Positions 1-11,984 of a stretch of 64,000 nucleotides of DNA are shown one piece after another. The position numbers and the translations under genes were made by a program. This DNA comes from Bos javanicus (lineage: Eukaryota > Chordata > Mammalia > Artiodactyla > Bovidae), in assembly GCF_032452875.1 (NCBI RefSeq), contig NC_083876.1, positions 26,882,001 to 26,946,000 of the forward strand, in the 5' to 3' direction. The notes under the pieces are model-generated. The model was not told where the DNA came from. It was given only the letters and a program-made list of their open reading frames with translations, and did no database searches. Numbering within the stretch: position 1 is the first letter of the stretch; each line of letters opens with the position of its first letter.

Positions 1-38
1 ACAGGGGCACAGATTAAATAATTGCTGAAAAGTCACAT

Positions 39-419
39 CAGTTCAGCTCAATCAAGTGGCTCAGTCATGTCTGACTCTTTGCGACCCCACGTGCTGCAGC
101 ACGCCAGGCTTCCCTGACCACCATTAACTCACCAAGCTTGCCCAAACTTATGTCCATCGAGTCACTTTTGCCATCCAACAATCTCATCCTCTGTCATCCC
201 CTTCTGCTCCTGCCTTCAATCTTTCCCAGCATCAGGGTCTTTTCTAATGTCAGCTCTTTGCATCAAGTCGCCAAAGTATTGGAGCTTCAGTTTCAGCATT
301 AGTCCTTCTGATGAATGTTCAGGACTGATTTCTTTAGGATTGACTGGTTTGATCTCCTTGCAGTCCAAGGGACTCTCGAGAGTCTTCTCCAACACCACAG
401 TTCAAAAGCATCATCATCA
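39..419 (-). mobile_element. BovB (RTE) LINE, 5'-truncated 3' fragment
   Basis: Antisense copy of the last ~380 bp of BovB. The left edge is the complement of the typical ACTGA-rich 3' tail and the body matches the other BovB 3' ends in the window. Direct repeats AAAAGTCACAT at 28-38 and 420-430 flank it, so this is a complete, truncated insertion. It contains only the C-terminal tail of the reverse-transcriptase ORF in broken form. Confidence 0.92.
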
Positions 420-625
420 AAAAGTCACATAGTTAAAGTCAAATAACAGAATGTGATTCTCCTATAGGTTTTAGTTTCAGGTTTTAAAACAGATTTACTG
501 AGGCATAAATGACATACAATACTGCTTATATTTAAGGTGAAAATTTGATAAATTTTGGCATATGTGTTCATGTGTGAAATCATCATTATCATCAAGAAAA
601 TGAATACACCTCAAAGTTTGTTAAT

Positions 626-821
626 CGCTTAGTTGTATCCTACCCTTTGCAACTTGTGGACTATAGCCCGCCAGACTCCTCTGTCCATGGAATTCTCTAG
701 GCAAGAATACAGGAGTGGGTTGCCATTTCCTACTCCAGAGGACCTTGCCGACCCAGGGATCAAACGTGAGTCTTCTGCATTGCAGGAAGGTTCTTTACCA
801 TCTGAGCCATCAGGGAAGCCC
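626..821 (-). mobile_element. Bov-tA SINE
   Basis: Nearly complete antisense SINE. It ends on the right with the complement of the tRNA-like head (CAGGGAAGCCC) and contains the conserved body (CAGGCAAGAATAC-type core resembling other copies). It lies in the 3' UTR part of the L1M. No clear target duplication was seen. Confidence 0.9.
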
Positions 822-1703
822 AGGAATATATATATCACCCCTTCAAAGTATACTTGTAATCCTTTGCAACCCTCTAGAACCCTTCAGTATCCATGCCTTC
901 TGAAGTTACTACTTTGCTTTCTGTCATTATATATTTGTTTGAATTGTCTGGAATATTGTGCAAATGAAGTCATGCAATATGTATGCATTTTTTGCCTGGG
1001 TTATTTCACTGAGGATAATTACTTTAGGATTTATTTATATTGTATGTATCAATCATTTATTCTTTTTATTGTTTAATCATATTCTATTGTATAGATATAC
1101 CACAATTTGTTCATCCATGTTGATGAACTTTTTGGTCATTTTCCATATAGGCTATTACAATAAAATTATGTGAACATTCATGTACAATTATTTGCATTGA
1201 CATAGACTGTAACGTCATTTGTTTAAATATCTAGGCATAGAACAGCTGTGTTTTAACAGGTGTATGTTTAACTTCTAAAGAAACTAATGACTTTTCTGAA
1301 ATGATTGTAACATTCTATAGTTTCATCAAGAGTGTATGATAGTTCCAGTACCTCTACATCCTTGTTAACACTTGCTTTTTTTTTTTTTTCCATTTTAGCC
1401 ATGTATACTGGTATTTCATTGTGGTTTTAAGTTGCATTTTGTTCATGACTAACTGAGGTGCTTAGTTTCCACTGCATACTTTCTTTGGCAGTGAGTCTAT
1501 TGAAATCTCTTATTCATGATTTTTTTTTTTTTTGAATTTTGAGTCTTCTTTATTTACTCTGGATAGACATGGGTCATTTGATAGACATGACTGGCAAATA
1601 TTTTCTCCTATTCTGCAGGCTGTATTTTCATTCTCTTAACAGTATTTTCTGAAGAATCTAAGTTTTAATATCAAAAAGATCAGATGTATCAATTTTTTGT
1701 ATG

Positions 1704-1809
1704 ATTCCTTCTCCAGGGAATCTTCCTGACCCAGGGATCAAACCCTCATCTCTTTGGTCTCCTGCACTGGCAGGTGAGCTCTTTACCACTAGTGCCACCT
1801 GGGAAGCCC
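1704..1809 (-). mobile_element. Bov-tA SINE, head fragment
   Basis: Only the tRNA-derived half is present, antisense, ending GGGAAGCCCA. The BovB-like 3' half is missing, so it is either truncated or partly deleted. It sits inside L1M ORF2 sequence. Confidence 0.82.
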
Positions 1810-3879
1810 AGGAACTATCTATCAGGGTGCAAATATTTAGTATATTTGTGAGACTATTTTCAGTTCTTTTACATATTTTCTTTTAAATTTCATTTCCTAA
1901 AAAAGGAAAAAAGGAAAAATCCATGTCCTGGTTGTTACTAGTACACAAAATACACTTGATTTATACATAAATTACGCTTATATCCTATAATCTAGCTAAA
2001 CATACTTGTTAGTTCTATTAGCTTTTTGTGTATTCCACAGACTTTCTACATATAAGGTGTGTGATATGCAAGTGTATATAGTTTTAATCTTTTCTATCCA
2101 ATTGAATTAAAAAAAGACTTTCTTAATATAATTATTTTTCTAGAGCTCTTCAGTCCTTTGTGTAGATACAGATGGCATTTTTCAGAACTTCTAGTGTCAC
2201 ATCAATTAGATGTGTTAAGACCAGATATCTGTGCCTTGTTCTTAACTGTAGTGACAAATTAATTAGTCTTTCACAATAAATATACTGTCAACTGTAGTGG
2301 ATTTTTTTTCTCTAACAGATAACCTTTATCTATTCCTAAAATATGTTATTTTGGTTTCAAATATTTGAACTTTTTCCAAATTCCTTTCTGATATTCTAAT
2401 TTTATTGTATCATATTCAGGAAATGCATGATAGGATCCTGAGAATATATTTTATAAGATTTGTATGCTTTGAAATTTATCAAGATGGTCTGTCTTGATAA
2501 ACATTCTATGTGTATCTAGAAATAATTTGTGTCTTGGTATTGCTGATTGGCATATTATAAAAATAACAATTAGGTGAGAAATTTGGTAGCTGTGTTGAAG
2601 TCTTCCACAACATTACTGACTTTCATTTTATTGAGAGATAGGTGTTGAAATCTCTAACTATATTTGCGGATTTGAGGTTTTCTTCTTTCAGTTCCATTGG
2701 TTTTTGCTTTATATATTTTGAAGCTTTGCTATTGATCTATAGACATTCGTGAGTTTTAGATTCTCTTAATGAATTGACTTCCCCTTATTAATATAAAATG
2801 TCCTTTATCCCTAGTAATATTTTTTGCTCTGAAATATACTTTGACAGATATTAATTAATACAGACACTACAGCTTGCTTCAGTGTGCACTATTAGTGTGC
2901 ATCTTTAACTTATCAATTCTATCTTTACATAATATTGTAATATTTCACATGTGCTATAAGAACTATATATCATACTAAATTCTAGGCTCTGCATTGTAGT
3001 ATACATTTTATTTCAAATATGCTGTACAGTTCACAATATAGTTATCATTAATGCTTTAAATAGTCAATAATCTTTTAATGAGATTTGAAAATTAAGAAAA
3101 ACAGTATAATTAGTCATGTAGTTACCTTTTCCAGTTCTTTTCAGTCCTTGGTGCAGATCCTGATTCAATCTTAAATCATTTTAATTTGGCCTGAAGGACT
3201 TCCTTTAACATTTGCACTGCAAGTATACTAAGTGATTAATTCTTTCAGCTTTTGAGTTTCTTAAACAAAGCCTTAATTTGCCATCGGTTCCAAAAGATAT
3301 TGTCACTGAATGGAGAATGTTTTCACTGAATGGTTGTCAGGTTATTTTCTTTCCGTCCCTTAAAGTTGGGGCTAAGCTCTCATTTGCATTGCTTCCAGTG
3401 AGAAATATGCCACTTTATTCCTCTAAGATGAATGTCTTAGTATCTAAGATGTCTTTTTGTCTGTGACTACTTTAAGAGTTTCCTTTTGTCACTGATTTTC
3501 CCACATTTTACTATGTTGTACTTTGGTAGACTTTTGTTTTTCTCTGTCTCATGCTTCAAGTTATTGAGCTTCATGGATCTGTAGGCTTATAGAGATTTCA
3601 TCAAAGTTGGAAATTTTTCTGCTAGGATTTATTCAAATAATTCTGCTGTCTACTCTTTTTTTCTCAATGAAATTTAGGTGATATTTGCAGTCATGACAGC
3701 AAACGAAACATCTGCAGAAGAATATGTAGAAAGCAGAGAGGTAAAGGCTGTGAATCAAACCCTAATGGGCGTCAATATTTAAAGGGCAGCAGGAGGAAAC
3801 TGAAACTTGTGATCATGCTAGAGAAGGGGCATGCCAGAGACACAGGGCAAGACCAGTTCTTACAGCAAAGAGTCTGTTC

Positions 3880-4650
3880 TGCTTTTACATTTCTGCATCC
3901 ATCCCAAATTCAGTGACTTAAAGCAACAAAATCAGTTTACTGGCTCACAGTTTCTGTGATTCAGGAACATGGGAAAGGACGGGTAGCATCATTTTGGTTT
4001 AGCATCTCTCACGAGGTTGCAGTTAGACAGCAGCCAGAACAAGCACAGCTGGAAGCTGCAGTCACTGAGGCTAGCTGAGTCCTTTCAGTTTTCTCAGGTC
4101 TTATCAGAGCTTCTCCAAAGAGCTAGTCTTAGCTTTTGCCTAGTATGGTAGTTTAGGCTAAGCGATGGTATAAATCTTGACCGATAGCTTTCAGGTTACT
4201 TATTCCATAGTGTAAGCAGAAGCCGTATCACTTTAGAAATCACATAGCATACTACTGCTATGCTCTATTGGTCGAAACAATCACATTAGTGAAGTTGCTC
4301 AGTTGTATCTGACTCTTTGAGACCCCATGGACTGTAGCCTATCAGGCTCCTCTGTCCATGGGATTTTCCAGGCAATTGTACTGGAGTGGTTGGCATTTCC
4401 TTCTCCAGAGGATCTTCCCAACCCAGGGATCGAACCCAGGTCTCCCGCATTGTAGGCACACACGTTACCGTCTGAGCCACCAGGGAAGTCCTAACAACAA
4501 TCACATTAGCCCTCCCCATTTCAAGGGCAGGGACATAGACACCACTTCTCCATGGAACAAACATGAAGTCTTAGTTAAAAAGGGCATGAGGAATGGGAGT
4601 GATTGCTGCAACAATTCTTGGAAAGTACATTCTGCCACATACTCCAGGGG
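3880..4650. repeat. Unnamed ancient mammalian interspersed repeat, split by a SINE
   Basis: The stretch around 3900-3960 (GTGACTTAAAGCAACAAAAT then CTCACAGTTTCTGTGATTC) matches a repeat motif common in mammalian genomes. The diverged text continues on both sides of the SINE at 4290-4496. I do not recall the family name with confidence and cannot fix the ends. Confidence 0.45.
4290..4496 (-). mobile_element. Bov-tA SINE with 13-bp target duplication
   Basis: Full-length antisense Bov-tA, flanked by perfect 13-bp repeats ACAATCACATTAG at 4277-4289 and 4497-4509. It carries a tRNA-like B-box region (GGATCGAACCC in antisense context). The intact duplication implies a fairly recent insertion. Confidence 0.95.
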
Positions 4651-4954
4651 AGAAGACAGTTAAGAAGAAAAAAAGCCACAAGTGCTAATTACTACAGACA
4701 GCCCAAGTTAGATGAGCATTGAAAACTGACAACTGTATTTGGTCATCAGGTATTCACTGGTATATTTGGTCGGAGCAATTCCCTCCTAATAATTATATAG
4801 TGTGTAAATAGAAAATACATTATACACATGCACAAATATAAAAGCATGAAATCAGTATTGTAAATAATGCCAAAATGTTTATAAAATAATAATATATTAC
4901 TACTATATATTAAATTATATAATTTAATTTTGTCCTTATTTTAATATTGAATTT

Positions 4955-5127
4955 TTGAGGCCCAGTTTTGTGGTAGACACTTAGCTATGTGCTTATCTGA
5001 AAAGTTTACGAGGTATGATTATGTACATTTGACATGTGAGAAGCCTGAATCTCACAAAGATATGTATGTTGACCAAAATCACATAAAATGAGTTCATTTT
5101 AAAGCCTAGGTCTTTCTGACTCCAGAG
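4955..5127 (-). mobile_element. MIR SINE remnant
   Basis: Shows the antisense MIR order: a 'gaagcctgaatctcac' core, then 'accaaaatcacat' and finally 'ctttctgactccagag'. Strongly diverged, and the ends are approximate. Confidence 0.65.
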
Positions 5128-5129
5128 TA

Positions 5130-8100
5130 CCCCCCTTGTCCTACTACGCTTGCCCAGCTGTAAGATCAGTGACTGCACATTCTCCTCTTTATTATTTGTC
5201 ATTCAGTATTCATAGTAATAGTCCATCCAAACACAGCACAGGCGTGTATTCTACTTGACCATCAGCATTGGCAACAGAAATGTTTAAACTCTAGATTTGG
5301 GAAAAAAAAAAAAAAAGAATGCATTTAAATTCAACTATTTTCTCCAGACTGGTTTGCTAAAATGTGTGTGTGTTCTCATATGGGAATTATTATTTTGAAA
5401 CTAATTTTCTTTTGTATGTCATGAAGTTGAGGGTTTGGAGATTTGCTCAACCATTTATAACAGGATCCTGAGGAACACACAGCAAATGCTAAAACAGCCC
5501 CAAATGCATCCTGTCTGTAGGAAAGGTCAGAACCTCACAGGGTTTTCACTGAACCTTAAAAGACAAACAACTTCAACGCAGCACGGCTGTCTTGGCTCAA
5601 TGCAGTCCCGATCCTGCTGAGAACAGTAAAATAAAGAGGATATTTGATCTAGGTTGCAAGTGAGCTATTTTTGTTGTTGTTTTGTTTTGAGTGTTGATTG
5701 TCTTTGCAGGCAAATACCAAAGACAAATTTAAGTTCATTTATTAATTAAGCATGAATAACCTATTAAGCGTAATTTGAGTATGCTTATCTCACTTATATG
5801 TTCAAAACAAAGACCAAAAAAAAATATTATTCTTTCTGAGGTAACACATAGTCATATTTAACTTAAACAAGGGAATTAATTGCTAAGCAACCTAACCCTG
5901 GTTAGGTCATGCAGGCAATGATTTAAATCTTTCTTCCTATATTCTATCTGTAGGAATGCATCTGGAGTTTTCATCATCCTTCTATTTTGGCCCTTACAAG
6001 CACATGCATTATTTACTATTGTCTTTTCCATTTGGTAAAATAAGATTAAGTCAGCTCTCAAAGAAGCCAGACATTCCTGTGTCCTATTCAGCTGCCATTT
6101 CATAGCTAGTTCAAACTGAGTGTGTGTTTTGGGCCAAATGACAGAACTAAGGAAACTAAAAATAATTGGATCACATCAAGTCATACTTCTGATCTTCCTA
6201 TCACTGAATAGGGTATTTCATTTGTATCTTGTTCAGTGTGACAAGAGTAAACTGTTGCATTTTCGTAGTTGTTCTTTAACACTGGTATGAGTTACAACAC
6301 CGAATGCCAAGTATTTATCCCCACAAGTCCATAGCAATGCACAGAAGACAGCAGCAACTCATTTCCTGCAGCACTTGTTAGAAATGTTCCAGTGAAGTCC
6401 ATGTCAGAGTTACTGTGATAATGCAATCGGATTCAACAGAAAGAATTTTATAAGAGAAGTTAGAAGGTTTCTGATGTCCATGGATGGCAAATGCCCCATA
6501 AAAACAGTTTCATAGTGATAGACTTTAGGTAACTCTCAGAAGTCATCTGGATGTTCAATCACTACTAATGTCCCACTTGGATCTTAATACACATTATTTG
6601 TTAGAAGTAAAAACCATCTCCTCCAAAATTTGAGGGCAGTTACAAGATTCAGTATTCTTTTGGCCATTACTGTTTTGGTTGTCAGTAACGGCAAGAGCCC
6701 TCAAGAACAAAGCATGGGAGCAGTAGCTGGAAGAAGTAGGTAATTTCTGCTTTCTCAAGAGAACAAGGTTGATTAATGACTTACAAAATTTTTTCAAGCA
6801 CGATGGGACCAATTGTGAAAGTATATATAAGATTTTGGGTCTTTACAGTGGCAGCCATTGTCTGATCCTACATACATATATATATATATATATATTTTTT
6901 TTGAAATGCATTCATTGCCTAAAACTAATGGAGTTTTAGGAAGTGAATATAATATTAAGTATGTTTGTGGTGAAATATTTGTTGAAGATACTTAGTATTT
7001 TTTTTCTCTATCTGGTAAGCCTAGGCAGTGGAATTTGTAGTTATATTATTTTCACGGTGCTTTATTAGTTATTCTCTAATATTAGAAAGAAGATAAAGCT
7101 ATAAAAAAGCCAAATGCAACAGAAACAGCATAAGATAATCCACATACAAACACAACCTCATCATTTGTCCGGACTCTTTAGGTGTGTTTGTTGTGACTCC
7201 ACAATGCACTTGGATTAGCAATAAAGTTGGCCAGTCTGAACCAATCTGGGCTAATCTTGGAACATTCAAAGGGAAGTGCTTGGCACATAGTCAATTGTTA
7301 ATTGTTTTACTGTGTAGATAATAAGCTTCTACACATTGTTCCTTAACAATTTTAACTACTGAGAAGCCTATATCTTTGTTCTCTGGAAAAAGAAATTGCA
7401 CTATAGCTTTTTCCTCTTTGTGATTCTACTCAATTTTTCTGTATTCATGCTCAGGTTGTGAGCAATTTTAGGCTCTACATACATATAAACAAACAGACCA
7501 GAAACAAACAAACAAAACTAATTTTGTTTCATCTACCTTTACTCCACTTCTTTCTCATCATTTCTATCTGAAAACCAGATATGTTACCTTAACTGCACTT
7601 TGATGGGCAAATGCCTCTAGAAAACTGGGTTTCTAGGCAACACTGCAGAGACGGAGGGCAAGACAAAGGAAATAGTTTCCTGTTTCAACTGTCAGAACAA
7701 AAGGGATTCCTTCATAATGCATTAATGCCCAGGGTACTGGTGGAGTATTTGATTTAATTTTTCATATGCTATCATCAAAAGCCTGTCTTTTCAAGTAACT
7801 ATTTTTCTAAAGTTATTGTTTGTCTTTCTTAAAACAAAACAGTAAGTTACAGAGTTTAAGTATCTTTAATTCACCCTGGCTAATTTAACAGTAGTGTTTT
7901 TAAAATTCTTCTTCATCAGTTCATGTTCCCTTTATAAGAACACTGTTCAAATGATGATATTCTAGCATAATCAGGACATAAAAAGAGAAATCTTGCTGAC
8001 AAGACAGTGTGCAACCTTTTCACACTATCAGCAGGCTTCAGGATTTTGTATTTGCAATTAAAGGTATTATGAAATACAAGGAAATCACAATTTAGGTCAT

Positions 8101-8570
8101 TTTTCGCTCCTCTCCACAGTAAGATGAGGGACTTTTAAAAAACTAATTTGTACAACAGAGAGGTTAAAGCAGTGCTAGACCAGGAAAGTAATTCAAGAAG
8201 GAACAAATAGAGAATGTAGATTATTGTTTGCAAGGAATTAGTATCTTGTGTCTTCTACTTCGTCTGAATGAAAGGATCATTTCAGGATAACAACATTTAA
8301 TCTGGGTCATAGAAAAATATAGGAGTCTCCTTAACTAAATTGTATGTGTATATTTCTGCCATAAAATTTGTAATTCAGTAACCTTCAGTCTTAGTCTGCA
8401 ATGTTTAAGGTATGTTTAACTGAATCAAAAAAAAGTTCCCATTCCTTAGCAGCGATAGAATACCCTGGTTATTAACAGTTTAACTAAACCACAGGAAACA
8501 AAGTCCCTTAGCTATTGAGTTTCATTTGCCACTGGAGTTTTATGGAACATTTCATGACTTATTAAAGGAC
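5130..8570. other. Non-repetitive AT-rich stretch, no gene recognised
   Basis: I see no ruminant SINE, LINE or DNA transposon here apart from a short TA run. Poly-A is present near 5300-5314. The short open frames (for example 5876-6103 and 6594-6812, both minus) have no recognisable domain. No exon-like or CpG-rich block was seen. Old MIR/L2 fragments could be hidden. Confidence 0.5.
6871..6895. repeat. (TA)n microsatellite
   Basis: CATACA followed by about nine TA units, then a T run. Confidence 0.95.
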
Positions 8571-9102
8571 TGGAATATGCCACCCCAAAATATGCCACTT
8601 TGGCATAAAGACTATTTTGAGGTGAAGGCAATTTAAAATAAAAAGATGTTAGACTAGGTCTCTGCTCTTCCCCTTATCTGCCTAAAAGCAGGACACATAT
8701 TTCCTTTTGAAGAAGGTACTCCCACTTTGTACCAGGGAGAGAAAAGTAACTCTTATCTTGGAAGACAGGGAGTCAATACTAAGATGAGTTCGCATAAACA
8801 GAACCTACTAAAATAGCCCTACCTTCCATTAGATCCCTCCACATACTTCCTAATCATTTCTCGACAATTTACCCTCCTTTGAAACTAAACTCCTCCTTAC
8901 TTTTTTTTTTTTAAAGGTACATAATCCCTGAATCTAACCATTTCTTTTAGTTGCATTTCTATTCTGTAACCTCTGGTGCACATACATTTTGATAAAGCTT
9001 GTGTGCCTGTTCTTCTGTTAATATGACATTTGTTAGTTCAATTTGCCTGGTTCCTGGCATAGAATCTAAGAGAGTAGGAAAAAAGTTTTTCCTCCCCAAC
9101 AC
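8571..9102 (+). mobile_element. Possible solo LTR of an endogenous retrovirus
   Basis: A block starting TGGAATATGCC with an internal short repeat (ATATGCCAC/TATGCCACTTTGGCATA) and ending CTCCCCAACA. Near 8991-9010 a GATAAAGCTTGTGTGCCTG stretch resembles a decayed polyadenylation/R region. It has TG...CA ends and an LTR-like length of ~530 bp, but no matching 4-6 bp target duplication could be read. The family was not identified. Confidence 0.42.
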
Positions 9103-9180
9103 TGATCTGATATTAGAGGTATAAAATACTTTGGCAGGTGATCAGATGTGACTTCAGAGTCATTGTTTATATGTAGAGAT

Positions 9181-9478
9181 GGCTTCTAGCTCATTTGCTA
9201 AAGAATCCACCTGCAATGCAGCAGACCCTGGTTCAATTCTTGGGTCAGGAAGATCCACCGGAGAAGGGATAGGCTACCCACTTTAGTATTCTTGGGCTTC
9301 CCTTGTGGCTCAGCTGGTAAAGAATCCACCTGCAATGCAGGAGACCTGAGTTCGACTCCTGGGTTGGGAAGATTCCCTGGAGGGGGAAAGGCTACCCACT
9401 CCAGTGTTCTAGCCTAGAGAATTCCATGGACTGTATAGTGTGTCTGACAAAGAGTCAGACACAACTGAGTGACTTTTA
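9181..9478 (+). mobile_element. Two-unit (dimeric) Bov-tA SINE
   Basis: A first tRNA-like unit (9181-about 9293) stops at 'agtattctt' and is followed at once by a second complete unit starting GGGCTTCCCTTGTGGCTCAG (9294). The second unit ends with the BovB-like tail 'gagtgacttttac'. Either this is a dimeric Bov-tA subfamily or one SINE joined to a truncated one. Confidence 0.85.
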
Positions 9479-10500
9479 CTCCACATCTAATAGAACTAAC
9501 TTTCATAGGTTAATGGAGGACCTTTGCAAGTAACACAGAGCTCTGAGGGTTGGGATATGGAGAATTACAAAGAAGAATAAAGTTGATGCATAGAGATAAG
9601 CTGAGAAGAAAGAGATAAAGTGAGCGATGATTGGCTATATTCCTTCATGAGACATGGCTCCTTTTAAAGATAACATTTATTTTGTCCCAGGTTGATTTAG
9701 GGAAAAAAAAAAAAACAAATAAATGGGTAGAGAGAATATTAATCACAGAATAGATAGGAAAAAACACAGATAATGGATTCTCATTCAGAGAGAATCACTT
9801 CTTGGTCAAGCAAAAGTACATAGGAAAACTTTTGCTAAGCATATGGGAAAGATGCAAATCCCTTCAGAAATCATTTGAAGTAGACCTGGGTATAATGTAA
9901 ATAATTCACATATTCAAAGGATTAGTATTAATAAAAGAACCAAGTACAAAATCCACCATTCTTGTCCAAGACAAAATGGGATAAGAGTGTTAAGGGCATA
10001 AAAATGATCAACACTCACACACATTGTTCTGGGAGTTCAAATAAACACAATAACTCATTATCTTGGACTCAAAGGGATAAGAAGTTTTTTTTCTCAGCTT
10101 CTGAAAGAGGAGAAATAACACATTAATACTGGCATGCTCTACATAATATTTCTAGTTTGTTGTATGTCAAATATTCAAGTTAACAATAGAGTAATGTGTA
10201 TGTATATTCCTATTTGAAAGTTACTCTAACAAAATGGTAAAACTCTCATAATGGGTAGAGGTACTCTACCAAAATTCTCTATTATCCTCAGAGAATCCCA
10301 TGGTATTGGTATAGAAAAATAGTCTTGGAAGACCCTACCTATTTTTAATGATAAAATATTATTTCATGTTCAAATAAAGAAAAAATAGGCAAATATTTGT
10401 CTTATATCATTTTGTCTTAATGTAGTTTCAAACTGATTTTGCTTTATATGTCACCCTGGCTTTTCTAGTTTGTAACATTATCCTTTTTTTTTTTTTTCAT
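9479..10500. other. Unassigned AT-rich sequence
   Basis: No repeat family or coding signal recognised. Contains an A-rich run near 9699-9712 and a long T run near 10483-10498. Confidence 0.5.
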
Positions 10501-10561
10501 AAAACAGAAAATAAAGTTTACATCTATTAAATAACTAACATGTTTCTCAATGTGCTTGACT

Positions 10562-11370
10562 TTTTTTAAATTTATTTATTTTATTTTTTTTTCCACTTTT
10601 ATTTTATTTTATTTTATTTTTTTCCCTATTTTAGTTGGAGGCTAATTACTTTACAATATTGTAGTGGTTTTTGCCATACATTGATATGAATCAGCCATGG
10701 GTTTACATGTGGGTCAGGAAGATCCCCATCCTGAACCCCCCTCCCACATCCCTCCCCATCCCATCCCTCAGGGTCATCCCAGTGTACCAGCCCTGAGCAC
10801 CCTGTATCATGCATAGAATGATACATTCTGATACATGCATAGAATGACTGGCGATCTGTTTCACATATGATAATATACATGTTTCAATGCTATTCTCTCA
10901 GATCATCCCACCCTTGCCTTCTCCCACAGAGTCCAAAAGTCTGTTCTTTACATCTGTGTCTCTTTTGCTGTCTCGTATAAAGGGTTATTCTTGCCATCTT
11001 TCTAAATTCCATATATATGCATTAGTATACTGTATTGGTGTTCTTCTTTCTGGCTTACTTCACTCTGTATAATAGGCTCCAGTTTCATCCACCTCATTAG
11101 AACTGATTCAAATGCTGATTTAATGGCTGAGTAATACTCCATTGTGTATATGTACCACATTTTCTTATCCATTCGTCTGCTGATGGACATCTAGGTTGCT
11201 TCCATGTCCTGGCTATTATAAACAGTGCTGCGATGAACATTGGGGTACACGTGTCTCTTTCAATTCTGGTTTCCTCGGTGTGTATGCCCAGCAGTGGGAT
11301 GGCTGGGTCATGTGGCAGTTCTATTTCCAGTTTTTTAAGGCATCTCTGCACTGTTCTCCATAGTGGCTGT
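10562..11370 (-). mobile_element. Bovine L1 (L1_BT-type), 5'-truncated, antisense
   Basis: Starts with T-rich sequence (the antisense poly-A tail). It continues through the characteristic bovine L1 3' UTR (TTGGAGGCTAATTACTTTAC; the C-rich 'ccctcccacatccctcc' segment) into the C-terminal ORF2 coding region, and stops abruptly at about 11370. A short ACTTTT repeat at both edges may be the target duplication. A 26-bp-period internal duplication (CATGCATAGAATGA at 10808 and 10834) lies in the UTR. Confidence 0.9.
11097..11351 (-). pseudogene. L1 ORF2 C-terminal fragment
   Basis: The minus-strand frame encodes the end of L1 ORF2p, with the recognisable LKKLEIELPHDPAIPLLGI block followed by ARTWKQPRCPS (family form is usually 'W K Q P x C P'). 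Endonuclease and reverse transcriptase domains are absent because the element is 5'-truncated. A second frame (11002-11190, minus) carries the very end (MEYYSAIK), so a frameshift separates the two. Not functional. Confidence 0.85.
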
Positions 11371-11379
11371 ACTTTTATA

Positions 11380-11480
11380 CATGGAAGAGTCAGTCAAAAA
11401 CAAGTAGTTAGTTATCTTGTTCAATGTCACACATTTAGAAAGTGAGAGTGGTGAAATCTTAACTCTGACTGTGTGAGAAT
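11380..11480 (-). mobile_element. MIR SINE remnant beside L1_BT
   Basis: 'gttatcttgttcaatgtcac' followed by 'agaaagtgagagtgg' matches antisense MIR. Sequence at 10500-10560 may be the other half, which would make the L1_BT a MIR-interrupting insertion. Confidence 0.5.
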
Positions 11481-11984
11481 CTCATTTCCCTAATTACCAC
11501 TTTGCATTTCCCTAAAAAACAACTGACATAAAGGAAGGGAAATCTGGTAAGACTTATCTGAGTGTCTTTTAATTCCCTGATACCTATCAGACAATCGCAT
11601 AGAGACAGTAAAATAAGGAATGTGAAAGAATCTCTGAAATTTCTACTTGACAATCCTGGGCCAAAGTAATCCTGAGACAAAGGAACTAGTCTACTCTCCT
11701 TACCTTCAAATATGGGATATGCTTATGAGTCCAACTTAGAGTGTCCAGAGTGGCGAGTCACAATGCACAGAACAGGAGACTTGTGATAGCAACACAGACT
11801 TTTCAAACAGTTACAGCATCTTTGTCATGCTATCAGGACATCTGGTATATAGCACTTACAACGTTTTAAGGAGAAAAGAGCATGTATAGACAAAAACATC
11901 ATATGCTTTAATGTTAAGAAATAAATGTATAAATTAGATTGGGAAGAAACAAATATGTACATTGATAAAAGTATATCAGATACT
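11481..11984. other. Unassigned sequence
   Basis: No recognisable repeat or coding signal between the MIR fragment and the next L1 piece. A minus-strand open frame at 11459-11680 has no known domain. Confidence 0.5.

Larger units (their letters stand above)
483..3670 (-). mobile_element. Old L1 (L1M-type) LINE, antisense, decayed
   Basis: Read on the plus strand, antisense L1 landmarks appear in the expected order. First comes 3' UTR-like sequence (about 490-1070), then the end of ORF2 near 1085, the ORF2 stretch near 1240-1370, the stretch near 1600-1690, and upstream ORF2 or linker-like sequence at 2000-3600. Divergence is high and no long ORF survives. Two Bov-tA SINEs interrupt it. The segment beyond about 3000 is the least certain. 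Confidence 0.7.

Noticed and set aside
633..1076. 147-codon plus-strand open frame
   Set aside because: It reads through an antisense Bov-tA and L1 3' UTR sequence; no host protein features.
10808..10847. Short tandem duplication as a regulatory repeat
   Set aside because: It lies in a dead L1 3' UTR and is probably replication slippage.
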